Shown here one piece after another: positions 1 to 6,121 of a stretch of DNA of 12,055 bases (position 1 is the first letter of the stretch; every line of letters starts with the position of its first letter). The position numbers were made by a program, and so were the translations under genes. This stretch comes from an uncultured Selenomonadaceae bacterium (GTDB taxonomy: Bacteria > Bacillota > Negativicutes > Selenomonadales > Selenomonadaceae). The notes under the pieces were generated by a model, which saw only the letters and a list, made by a program, of their open reading frames with translations, was not told the DNA's origin and searched no databases. The stretch spans positions 1 through 12,055 of the forward strand of contig CACZOL010000183.1 of NCBI GenBank assembly GCA_902782705.1, written 5' to 3'.

Positions 1-13
1 AGCCACCTCACCC

Positions 14-51
14 ACCGCCTTCGGCGGTCCCCCCTCCCCTCAAGGGGAGGG
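14..51. repeat. Two adjacent short palindromes
   Basis: Two hairpins lie side by side. The first has a 6-bp stem (14-19 with 23-28); the second has a stem of about 8-9 bp of C/T against G/A (32-40 with 43-51). Neither is followed by a T-run, so they do not look like ordinary intrinsic terminators. They resemble short intergenic palindromic repeats found in many Firmicutes; that comparison is from memory. Positions 52-255 carry no gene or motif that I can support. Confidence 0.55.
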
Positions 52-255
52 CAAGGGATTTAGCAAAAATTTGTCAGAAACTATATAAATCCGGAGGATG
101 GCTCCATCAAATATATAAAACGTATTTTTGGAAACGTTGCTGTTGGTGTGCGTGTTTCCGCAAGCGGGATAGCGTTCGCAAGGACGATTTTTATTGTGGA
201 AGCATGGAAACTTCGTCAATACGAAGCGGGTGGATATTTGAAACTGTGTTCGCGT

Positions 256-421
256 TAAGGAAACACCGAATAAGTCCATCCGCGCCTCTGTCGGGTCTTT
301 TTCCGTCTGTCGTTGTCAAATGCCTCTCGACGTAGCTCTGCTACGACTTCGAGGCATTTTCCTAGACAGCCGCAAAAATCCTTCGACAGTTGCACGAATT
401 GACTTAATCGTCGTTTCCTTA
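256..421. mobile_element. MITE-like element, one long imperfect palindrome
   Basis: The segment starts with TAAGGAAAC (256-264) and ends with its exact reverse complement (413-421). Reading both ends inward, the outer 30 bp pair at roughly three quarters of positions. The arms keep pairing in blocks through CTGTCG, the T-rich stretch and AAATGCCTC (318-326 with 351-359) to a perfect centre CGTAGC-tct-GCTACG (331-345). The whole 166 bp can therefore fold into one hairpin or cruciform. No transposase is encoded. I infer a non-autonomous miniature inverted-repeat element. Short reading frames on the minus strand across it look like by-products of the repeat, not genes. I did not find a convincing target-site duplication. 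Confidence 0.6.
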
Positions 422-436
422 GATATTTTACACAAC

Positions 437-466
437 AAAAAAGGACACGACCTCTTGTCGTGTCCT
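437..466 (-). terminator. Intrinsic terminator, minus strand
   Basis: A perfect 10-bp stem (442-451 with 457-466) with a 5-nt loop is followed, on the minus strand, by six U residues (442-437). It would end leftward transcription. The nearest possible source is the small RNA candidate just upstream on the same strand, since there is no leftward protein gene nearby. Confidence 0.7.
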
Positions 467-565
467 CGAAAACGCAAGGCAGGGTGACTATCCTGCATCT
501 CCTAATCAAGCCTTGCGGCTATCCGGCGGCGGCTGCCAGTTCCGCCCTCTGTGCGCTTTCTCTGT
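437..565 (-). ncRNA. Candidate small structured RNA
   Basis: About 130 nt on the minus strand lie between a plausible promoter (601-572) and an intrinsic terminator (466-437). The RNA can fold: 510-517 pairs with 473-480 over 8 bp, an alternative inner stem joins 492-496 with 479-483, and a GC stem forms around 523-547. I could not match it to 6S RNA, SRP RNA, tmRNA or a riboswitch class. A short frame from 498 has AGGAG touching its ATG, but it runs through the terminator and the palindromic repeat, so I do not call it a gene. The stretch could instead be part of the neighbouring repeat element. Confidence 0.4.
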
Positions 566-571
566 GGCTTT

Positions 572-601
572 ATTATTGCATATTCCATATTTTTTTTGCA
601 A
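572..601 (-). promoter_or_regulatory. Possible sigma-70 promoter, leftward
   Basis: On the minus strand TTGCAA (601-596) and AATAAT (577-572) are 18 bp apart, giving a start near 565. The -10 box is a 5/6 match and the -35 box a 4/6 match. The region is AT-rich, so chance matches are possible. The support comes from the terminator lying about 100 bp downstream. Confidence 0.4.
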
Positions 602-625
602 TAGAAATTTTCAAGGAGGGGTACG

Positions 626-1933
626 ATGAAAACGTTTTCAAAAGCGGCGCTCGTTTCCGCTTCGGCGGCCGGGCTCCTTTGCCTCGGATGCTTTTTCGCG
701 TCGCCGGAGGCGGGGAATTCTTCTTATGCGCCCGGCGCGACCTGCGGGGCGCGAGCCCATGACGAGCAGGAAAAAGAAAAGCCGGCGGAGTTTCCGCCCA
801 CGCCGCCGGGGAAGCTGGATACGGCGAAGCTGGAATCCGCTGTCTGGAGTATGGGCGCGACCTTTCAGACACCGGTGCTGCCGAAAGGACGAGATCTCGA
901 GGATGTGACGATTTTCGGCCGTGCCGAAGCGACGGAAAAGCAGATGGTCGATTTTATTCTGCGGCGGAACCCGACGCCGAATCTTTCCTGCACGGTGGAA
1001 GAGCTCGTTCACTACTATTACGAGGAGGCTGGCCGCGAAGGCATACGCGCCGACATCGCGCTCTGCCAGGCCTGCAAAGAAACCGGTTTTTTCAAATACG
1101 GCGGCGATGTAACGGCAGACCAGAACAACTATTGCGGCCTCGGCGCTCTGGGCATCAACCATGAGCCGGGCGCGCGTTTCGCGACGGCGCAGCTCGGCGT
1201 CCGTGCCCATATCCAGCATTTGATGGTTTACACGACCACGCGCAGGCCGGAGATGGAGATCGTCGATCCGCGTTATGAGCTGGTCATCGAGAAACGCCCG
1301 GACATTTACGGCGTCGTCAAGACGTGGACCGGACTCAACGGCAAATGGGCCGTGCCCGGCACCTACTACGGGCAGGACGTTCTGAATCTCTGGCGGCAGG
1401 CGAAGGTGCCCGACGGTTCGCCGACGTCCCTTTTGAACGCGTCCGAGGCCGTGCGCCGCGCACCGGACGATCCGAACGCTTATATCCGCCGCGCTGTGGC
1501 TCGGTTCTATGCCGGCGAGCTGGATCGCGCAATCTTGGACTACGACAAGGCCATCGAGCTTTCGCCTTCCGCCGAGGCGTATTTGGATCGGGCAATCTGC
1601 TATGAGGCGCTGCATGACCTCGCCAAGGCCGAAGCCGACTATACGGCGGCCATCGCTCTCGATCCGATGCTGCCGCAGCCGTGGCTCAACCGGGGACAGC
1701 TTTATCTGTTGGCAGATCGGTGGCAAAGCGCGATCTCTGATTTCGAACGGGAACTGGCTCTATCGCCGCAGTCCGCAGACGCCCGTGTCGGCATCGGTAT
1801 CGCCCACGCGAAGATGGGGGACTATGAAGCCGCGTGGAAGGATTTCTTCATCGTGACGGACGAGATCCACGACAACAACGAGGCGGCGCTGGAAAACCAG
1901 CGGATTATGATGGACGCCGTAAAAAAGAAATGA
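626..1933 (+). CDS. Secreted GH73-type glucosaminidase with C-terminal TPR repeats
   Basis: A 435-residue protein, probably a peptidoglycan N-acetylglucosaminidase acting outside the inner membrane. Residues 1-30 form a signal peptide (K near the start, then an Ala/Leu-rich core). Cys residues end the core, but the lipobox is poor, so lipidation is uncertain. Residues 30-65 are a charged, Pro-rich linker. About 115-265 match the glucosaminidase fold: ALCQACKETGFF with the likely catalytic Glu152, then NNYCGLGALG, a GVRAHIQHL helix, and the WAVPGTYYGQ end piece. Residues 272-415 are about four TPR units (for example AILDYDKAIELSP), which normally bind protein partners. The start is supported by AAGGAGGG 5 nt upstream (613-620). 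No terminator follows directly; the bidirectional hairpin at 2162-2208 may serve. The domain call is from motif recognition. Confidence 0.82.
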   Translation: MKTFSKAALVSASAAGLLCLGCFFASPEAGNSSYAPGATCGARAHDEQEKEKPAEFPPTPPGKLDTAKLESAVWSMGATFQTPVLPKGRDLEDVTIFGRAEATEKQMVDFILRRNPTPNLSCTVEELVHYYYEEAGREGIRADIALCQACKETGFFKYGGDVTADQNNYCGLGALGINHEPGARFATAQLGVRAHIQHLMVYTTTRRPEMEIVDPRYELVIEKRPDIYGVVKTWTGLNGKWAVPGTYYGQDVLNLWRQAKVPDGSPTSLLNASEAVRRAPDDPNAYIRRAVARFYAGELDRAILDYDKAIELSPSAEAYLDRAICYEALHDLAKAEADYTAAIALDPMLPQPWLNRGQLYLLADRWQSAISDFERELALSPQSADARVGIGIAHAKMGDYEAAWKDFFIVTDEIHDNNEAALENQRIMMDAVKKK

Positions 1934-1969
1934 ACAGCGATTGAAAAGGCTGCGGAAAAAAGAGAAATA

Positions 1970-2154
1970 AATCCGCAAACTTGGTTTCCCGTTTGATGAG
2001 CCAAGAGGCCGAGCCGCGGGATAAACGAGTGTCGAAGTTCAAACGATCCAATGCCGCGGTGTCCTCGGGCCCGAAGGCCCTTTGGGAGTGTCCAGCGAGG
2101 GCGGAGCCCTTGCTGGTGGGGAAGTCCGAAGGGGCAAAGCCCCGTCGGAAAAAA
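1970..2154 (+). repeat. Dispersed intergenic repeat, copy 1
   Basis: The first 114 bp (1970-2083) match 11174-11287 without gaps and with about 10 mismatches (roughly 91%). Both copies then run into different small GC hairpins and end in the same block, GCCCCGTCGG plus an A-run. Inside are short stems such as GGGCCCGAAGGCCC and a stem around 2094-2116. No convincing reading frame is present. It occupies the convergent gap between the glucosaminidase gene and the minus-strand exported protein, in the same orientation relative to the plus-strand gene as copy 2. Confidence 0.75.
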
Positions 2155-2161
2155 CGCGCAA

Positions 2162-2208
2162 AAAAATGCAGGCGTATGAAACAAATCATTTCATACGCCT
2201 GCATTTTT
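2162..2208 (-). terminator. Bidirectional intrinsic terminator
   Basis: A perfect 20-bp stem (2162-2181 with 2189-2208) has a 7-nt loop. An A-run lies on the left and a T-run on the right, so it can stop transcription in both directions. It begins 8 bp past the stop codon of the minus-strand gene, and it can also catch rightward transcripts from the glucosaminidase gene. Confidence 0.85.
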
Positions 2209-2215
2209 ATCTTCT

Positions 2216-2956
2216 TTACGCTTCAGCGTCTTCTTCTGCCGCCGGAGCATTCTCTGCCGCCGGCTCTTCAGGAGCGGCGGGCGTTTCCGCCGGCTGCTCG
2301 GCTGGCTGCTCGGCCTGCGTCTTCGGCTTGTAGTTCAGCCGGAAATTCCGATATTTGTGCGAGAAACGGTCGGCGACGGCGACAAAGTTTTTCAGCATAT
2401 GGCGGAAAGTGGCGTCGTCCACACCCTCGATGGTTACGGCGAATGCAAAACGCCCCGCTTTCCAGCGAATGACGCGCATCCCGCTCTCCGTCTGCGCAAT
2501 CCAGACTTTCGTGCGTTTGACGTCGCCGGCGCTCTGCTCTGTCCATGCGCCGTAATAGCCGCTGATGTCATCCGTACCGATGCGCTCGATCAGCGCGGTA
2601 CGCACGGTAATCTTGCTGTCGTCTGCGAGGCTCTGGAAGCGAATGTCGCTGACGTAGCGGTCGATGCTGTAGATATGCGCGGCAGGGTGATACAGCGCCA
2701 AAAGATTGCCCGGCAGATAATAAACCGGGAATCCGACAGAACGCTCCAGCGACGGCACGTCGGGATACTCGAACATCGGATTCGGAACGCCGATGTTTTC
2801 TCCCATCGCGGACGCGCTCGTTTCCTCCGGCGCCTCGCCCGCTTCCGCTGCGATCTCCTGCTCCGTTCCCGGCTCTACTTCCTCGGCAAACGCCGTCTGT
2901 CCCGTCAAGATCTGCGTGGCAAAAAACGCCGCCAGCAATGTCGCTTTTTTATTCAT
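2216..2956 (-). CDS. Exported DUF4367-like protein, function unknown
   Basis: A 246-residue protein. I chose the ATG at 2956 because it starts a clean signal peptide (MNKKATLLAAFFATQILTG, cleavage likely after AFA at residue 24) and has a G-rich ribosome binding site (about 2962-2967). An in-frame ATG at 2986 would put extra residues before the signal. An acidic Ala/Glu linker (25-55) leads into a domain with NPMFEYPDVPSLERSVGFPV followed by a YLPG turn and alternating beta-strand-like stretches (about 60-205). This resembles the DUF4367 pattern seen in Firmicutes envelope proteins; the match is from memory. The last 40 residues are a Pro/Ala/Glu-rich low-complexity tail, probably disordered. 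It is monocistronic, with its own promoter (3028-3000) and terminator. No enzymatic motif is visible. Confidence 0.75.
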   Translation of the reverse strand: MNKKATLLAAFFATQILTGQTAFAEEVEPGTEQEIAAEAGEAPEETSASAMGENIGVPNPMFEYPDVPSLERSVGFPVYYLPGNLLALYHPAAHIYSIDRYVSDIRFQSLADDSKITVRTALIERIGTDDISGYYGAWTEQSAGDVKRTKVWIAQTESGMRVIRWKAGRFAFAVTIEGVDDATFRHMLKNFVAVADRFSHKYRNFRLNYKPKTQAEQPAEQPAETPAAPEEPAAENAPAAEEDAEA

Positions 2957-2999
2957 AACGCGCCCCCAAATATTGAAATGAGTCAAAAACTTCTTATCT

Positions 3000-3028
3000 A
3001 TTGTAACGGAAACGCCGCATTATTTCAA
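3000..3028 (-). promoter_or_regulatory. Sigma-70 promoter of the exported DUF4367-like gene
   Basis: On the minus strand TTGAAA (3028-3023) and TACAAT (3005-3000) are separated by exactly 17 bp. This predicts a start near 2993 and a leader of about 37 nt before the ATG at 2956. Confidence 0.65.
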
Positions 3029-3054
3029 GGAAGGATTTTGGAAACCTTGCATAA

Positions 3055-3095
3055 GTCCCGTTCGAAACAGTCCATCGGATTCTTTCGGGCGGGAC
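3055..3095. repeat. Inverted repeat between divergent promoters
   Basis: Arms of 13 bp (3055-3067 with 3083-3095) pair at 11 of 13 positions around a 15-nt loop. No T-run follows. It lies between the two divergent promoters, upstream of the bioY operator. It could be a small palindromic repeat or a regulator site; I cannot tell which. Confidence 0.45.
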
Positions 3096-3117
3096 TTGAC
3101 GTAAACATTGGTTCCGT

Positions 3118-3150
3118 TCGTAAACTAAATGATTTAAAACAGGTTGACAA
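3118..3150 (+). promoter_or_regulatory. BirA-type biotin operator
   Basis: TCGTAAAC (3118-3125), 16 bp, then GGTTGACAA (3142-3150). This follows the BirA operator layout, TTGTAAACC and GGTTTACAA half-sites around an AT-rich centre, with the right half better conserved than the left. It overlaps the -35 box of the bioY promoter, so bound BirA-biotinyl-AMP would block RNA polymerase. Its place directly in front of bioY-bioD-bioA makes the call strong, provided the organism has a BirA with a DNA-binding domain. Confidence 0.75.
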
Positions 3151-3172
3151 AAATCGACGGGGAGATTATGCT
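3144..3172 (+). promoter_or_regulatory. bioYDA promoter
   Basis: A perfect -35 TTGACA (3144-3149), a 17-bp spacer and -10 TATGCT (3167-3172). The predicted start is near 3179, with a short leader of about 25 nt before the bioY ATG. Nothing in so short a leader suggests a riboswitch. Confidence 0.8.
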
Positions 3173-3203
3173 ATAAACAGTTTGAAATCAGGAGGTTTTT
3201 TCC

Positions 3204-3782
3204 ATGCATCTCTCTCTTCGTGAAATGATTCTTTGCGCGCTGTTTGTCGCGCTGGTGGCGGCGGGCGCGTTTATCCGCATTCCTGTCGGCACGGACGTCT
3301 ACACGCTCCAGTTCCTCTTTACGCTGCTCGCGGGGTTGCTTCTCGGCGCGCGTCTCGGTGCGGCGGCGGTGCTGACGTATGTGCTACTCGGGCTTGTCGG
3401 CGTTCCTGTTTTTGCGTCGGGCGGCGGGCCCGGCTATATCCTGCAGCCGACCTTCGGCTATCTTCTGGGTTTCATTCTGCAGGCGTGGTATTGCGGCGCC
3501 GCTTCGCGCAGACTTTCCCATCGCACGTTCGGGCGTCTTCTCGCGGTGAATGGTGGCGGCATGGCGATTGTCTATTTGATCGGAATCAGCTATTTCTATT
3601 TCGTGTCGAACTATGTGATCGATGCGCCGATTGCCGTCTGGCCCGTTATTTTCTATTGCGGCATTTTGCAGATCGTGCCGGACTTCCTGCTCTGCGTAGC
3701 GGCGGCGGGACTCGCGGTACGGCTGGAGCACGCAGGCGTCTGGGTAGAGGAAAATAGCGTGGAGTGCGGGGCCAGGAGTTAG
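3204..3782 (+). CDS. bioY: Biotin transporter BioY (S component)
   Basis: A 192-residue integral membrane protein with about six hydrophobic segments, the usual size for BioY. It binds biotin and carries it across the inner membrane, either alone or with the shared ECF energizing module (EcfA/EcfT), which is not encoded here. Family features are LREMILCALFVALVAAGAF near the start, the IPVGTDVYTLQFLFTLLAG stretch, and the GGGPGYILQPTFGYLLGF segment typical of BioY substrate-binding regions. The start is supported by AGGAGG (3191-3196) 7 nt upstream. It is the first gene of the biotin operon, behind a BirA-type operator. The last residues (VECGARS) and the stop codon are encoded inside a GAGTG/GAGTTAG-type repeat, so the C-terminus may have been altered by repeat insertion. 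Confidence 0.92.
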   Translation: MHLSLREMILCALFVALVAAGAFIRIPVGTDVYTLQFLFTLLAGLLLGARLGAAAVLTYVLLGLVGVPVFASGGGPGYILQPTFGYLLGFILQAWYCGAASRRLSHRTFGRLLAVNGGGMAIVYLIGISYFYFVSNYVIDAPIAVWPVIFYCGILQIVPDFLLCVAAAGLAVRLEHAGVWVEENSVECGARS

Positions 3783-3789
3783 AAGTTAG
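3759..3789. repeat. GGAGTG/GAGTTAG simple repeat at the bioY stop codon
   Basis: GTGGAGTG is followed by AGGAGTTAGAAGTTAGG (3773-3789); the TAG at 3780-3782 is the bioY stop. The same sequence style recurs at 4532-4610 and 7991-8018. Positions 3790-3831, before the bioD ribosome binding site, show nothing else I can support. Confidence 0.45.
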
Positions 3790-3847
3790 GGAAAATATAC
3801 GCAAGCCTGTTTTGGGCGTAAAATGACATATAAGGAAGGTCAACAGT

Positions 3848-4534
3848 ATGGGAAAAGCATTGTTCATCACCGGCACGGGGACGGACGTCGGCAAGACGTA
3901 TGTGACGGCGCTGATCGTGAAGCGGCTTCGGGACGCGGGACTTGACGCCGGATACTACAAGGCGGCAATCAGCGGCGCGGAGAAGTTGGAGGACGGCAGC
4001 CTCTACGCGGGCGACGCGATGTACGTCAAGGAGATTGCCGAGTTGACCGAGACGCAGGAAGAACTTGTCTCTTATGTCTACGAGGCGGCGGTGTCTCCGC
4101 ATCTTGCCGCTCAGATCAATAACGATCCGATTGATTTCGACGTGGTGGAGCGCGATTTTCGCCGCGCGCTGGCGGCGCATGATTATCTCACGATGGAGGG
4201 CAGCGGGGGCATCATTTGCCCGCTGCGCTGGGACAAGGAACATCATGTGATTCTCGACGACCTTGTCCGGCGGCTGAAGCTTGGCGCGCTTATTGTTGCG
4301 GACGCGGGCCTCGGCACCATCAATGCGGCGGTGTTGACGATCGAGCATCTGCGCGGACGGGGCATTCCTGTTCGCGGCATCATCCTGAACCGATTCCATG
4401 AAGGCGACATCATGGAGGAAGACAATTATGCGATGATCGAGGAAATCACCGGCGTCAAGATCGTCGCGACGGTGGGGAGCGGCGACGAGGCATTGGACAT
4501 GGACGCGAAGAAACTGGCGGCGCTGTACGAATAG
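3848..4534 (+). CDS. bioD: Dethiobiotin synthetase BioD
   Basis: A 228-residue cytoplasmic enzyme that closes the ureido ring of dethiobiotin from 7,8-diaminopelargonate, CO2 and ATP. The N-terminal P-loop reads TGTGTDVGKT (Lys16, Thr17). YYKAAISG (Lys38, Ser42) matches the substrate-binding lysine region, EGSGGIICPL is the family's EGxGG motif, and ILNRF lies near the nucleotide-binding end. The length is normal for BioD. AAGGAAGG (3832-3839) lies 8 nt before the ATG. It follows bioY by 65 bp and precedes bioA, which makes its substrate. The stop codon is the first three bases of a 34-bp inverted-repeat arm. Confidence 0.95.
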   Translation: MGKALFITGTGTDVGKTYVTALIVKRLRDAGLDAGYYKAAISGAEKLEDGSLYAGDAMYVKEIAELTETQEELVSYVYEAAVSPHLAAQINNDPIDFDVVERDFRRALAAHDYLTMEGSGGIICPLRWDKEHHVILDDLVRRLKLGALIVADAGLGTINAAVLTIEHLRGRGIPVRGIILNRFHEGDIMEEDNYAMIEEITGVKIVATVGSGDEALDMDAKKLAALYE

Positions 4535-4610
4535 AGTGGAGTGTGAAGAGTGAAGAGTGGAGATAGAATAACGTAATATCTTCACTCTCCACTCTCAACT
4601 CTTCACTCTA
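4532..4610. repeat. 34-bp inverted repeat of GAGTGAAGAGTG type
   Basis: The left arm 4532-4565 and right arm 4577-4610 pair at about 28 of 34 positions around an 11-nt loop, and TATTTTT follows. The left arm begins exactly at the bioD stop codon. The hairpin could attenuate transcription before bioA or protect the 3' end of the upstream mRNA. It could also be just an inserted simple-repeat palindrome. The units (GAGTG, GAAGAGTG) resemble those at 3759-3789 and 7991-8018. Confidence 0.65.
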
Positions 4611-4636
4611 TATTTTTGGGGAGGAGCATACTTGTA

Positions 4637-6022
4637 ATGGAAGAAAACAAAATCGGGACGAAAAAAACTTTCGCTCCGGACACCTGGGAGGCTCGCGACG
4701 TTGCGCATATATGGCATCCGGCGGCGCAGATGAAAGACTATGAGGAGCTTTTGCCCATCGTCGTCGATCACGCGAAAGGCGTCTGGCTTTACGATATTCA
4801 CGGCAAGGCGTATCTCGACGTCATCAGCTCCTGGTGGTGCAATCTGTTCGGGCATTGCAATCCCATCGTAAGCGACGCGATCAAAGCGCAGGTCGACAAG
4901 CTGGAACACGTCATTTTCGCGAACTTCTCTCACGAGCCGGCAATCCTGCTCGCCGAGGCGCTGGCTGCTATCGTGCCGCAGGGATTGACGAAGTTCCACT
5001 TCAACGACAACGGTTCGGCGGCCGTCGAAGCGGCGCTCAAAATGGCGTTTCAATACCATATCCAGACCGGCGCGCCGCAGCGAAAAAAATTCATGTGCCT
5101 GTCCGAGGGCTACCACGGCGAGACGATCGGCGCGCTGTCTGTGGGCAGCATGGATCTCTACGCGAAGATGTACCGTCCTATGCTGATGGAATCGATTCAT
5201 ATCGAAGCGCCGGACTGCTTCCGCTGCCCCTACGGGAAATGCCGCGACTGCTGCGCCTGTGAGTGCTTCGAGCACGCGGAGCGCGCATTTGCCGATCATG
5301 CGGACGAGACGGCGGCAATCATCGTCGAGCCGCTGCTTCAGGGCAGCGCCGGTATGCGCGTCTATCCGCCGCTGTACCTGCAAAAACTGCGGAAGCTCTG
5401 CGACAAGTCGGGCGTGCTTTTGATTGCCGACGAGATCGCTACAGGCTTTGGGCGCACGGGGGCGATGTTCGCCTGCGGCCTCGCCGAGATTTCCCCGGAC
5501 CTGATGACAGTCTCGAAAGGGCTTACGGCGGGCTATCTGCCGATGTCTGTGACCTGCGCCACCGATGCGATTTACAAAGCGTTTTACGCGGACTGGAGCG
5601 AGGGCAAAGCCTTCGTCCACAGTCACACCTTCGCCGGCAACCCGCTGGCCTGCGCCGCCGCCCTCGCCGTGCAGCGCATATTCCGTACCCAGCCGATCCT
5701 GCCGAACGCCTCCGTCAATGCGAAATGGCTGACGAAACGTATGACGGACGAGCTGCTCCCGCACCCGAACGTCGGCGAGATCCGCCATATCGGACTGATT
5801 CACGCGTTCGAGCTTGTGGCGGACAAAAAGACGAAAGCGCCGTTCGACGCGAAGAAACGTGTCGGATATGAGGTGTACCGCCGCGCGCTGGCGCATGGCC
5901 TCCTGCTTCGGAACGTCGGCGACGTGCTTTATTTCAACCCGCCGCTCAATATCACGCAGATGGAACTTGACACGGCGCTCGCTCGCGCCAAAGCGGCGCT
6001 TCTCGACGTTCTTCCTGCGTGA
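4637..6022 (+). CDS. bioA: Adenosylmethionine-8-amino-7-oxononanoate aminotransferase BioA
   Basis: A 461-residue PLP enzyme of the class III aminotransferase family. It converts 8-amino-7-oxononanoate (KAPA) to 7,8-diaminopelargonate, normally with S-adenosylmethionine as amino donor, and so supplies BioD. Seen here: SSWWCNLFGH (residues 64-73) in the BioA substrate region, SEGYHGETIG, the cofactor-binding Asp265 in DEIATGFGRTG, and the PLP lysine Lys294 in SKGLTAGY, then HTFAGNPLACAAALA. The ATG at 4637 is preferred over an in-frame TTG at 4616, because GGGGAGGAG (4618-4626) sits 10 nt upstream of it. A Cys-rich patch (seven Cys between 194 and 210) is more extreme than I would expect. It is the last gene of the operon, followed by a strong terminator. 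Confidence 0.94.
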   Translation: MEENKIGTKKTFAPDTWEARDVAHIWHPAAQMKDYEELLPIVVDHAKGVWLYDIHGKAYLDVISSWWCNLFGHCNPIVSDAIKAQVDKLEHVIFANFSHEPAILLAEALAAIVPQGLTKFHFNDNGSAAVEAALKMAFQYHIQTGAPQRKKFMCLSEGYHGETIGALSVGSMDLYAKMYRPMLMESIHIEAPDCFRCPYGKCRDCCACECFEHAERAFADHADETAAIIVEPLLQGSAGMRVYPPLYLQKLRKLCDKSGVLLIADEIATGFGRTGAMFACGLAEISPDLMTVSKGLTAGYLPMSVTCATDAIYKAFYADWSEGKAFVHSHTFAGNPLACAAALAVQRIFRTQPILPNASVNAKWLTKRMTDELLPHPNVGEIRHIGLIHAFELVADKKTKAPFDAKKRVGYEVYRRALAHGLLLRNVGDVLYFNPPLNITQMELDTALARAKAALLDVLPA

Positions 6023-6041
6023 CGCGATGGATTTCTCAGGC

Positions 6042-6075
6042 AAAAAGACGCACGGTTCATACCGCGCGTCTTTTT
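6042..6075 (+). terminator. Terminator of the bioYDA operon
   Basis: The stem AAAAAGACGC (6042-6051) pairs with GCGTCTTTTT (6066-6075). Inside, CGGT pairs with ACCG around a TCAT loop, and the T-run continues. It starts 20 bp after the bioA stop codon. Confidence 0.88.
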
Positions 6076-6121
6076 TCTTGTCGCTGTGCGTTCTTCCATA
6101 AAAAATCAGTGCATTCCTGAA

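Noticed and set aside
255..509. Small minus-strand protein-coding frames over the palindromic element
   Set aside because: They read through a near-perfect palindrome and a terminator stem. Their sequence is dictated by the repeat, so they are better explained as by-products.
460..550. Possible c-di-GMP-I (GEMM) riboswitch upstream of the glucosaminidase gene
   Set aside because: A few blocks (ACGCAAGGC, a later CTATCCGG and GGCTGCC) recall the class, but the GAAA-loop hairpin and the conserved core do not line up. The strongest hairpin there is a terminator for the other strand.
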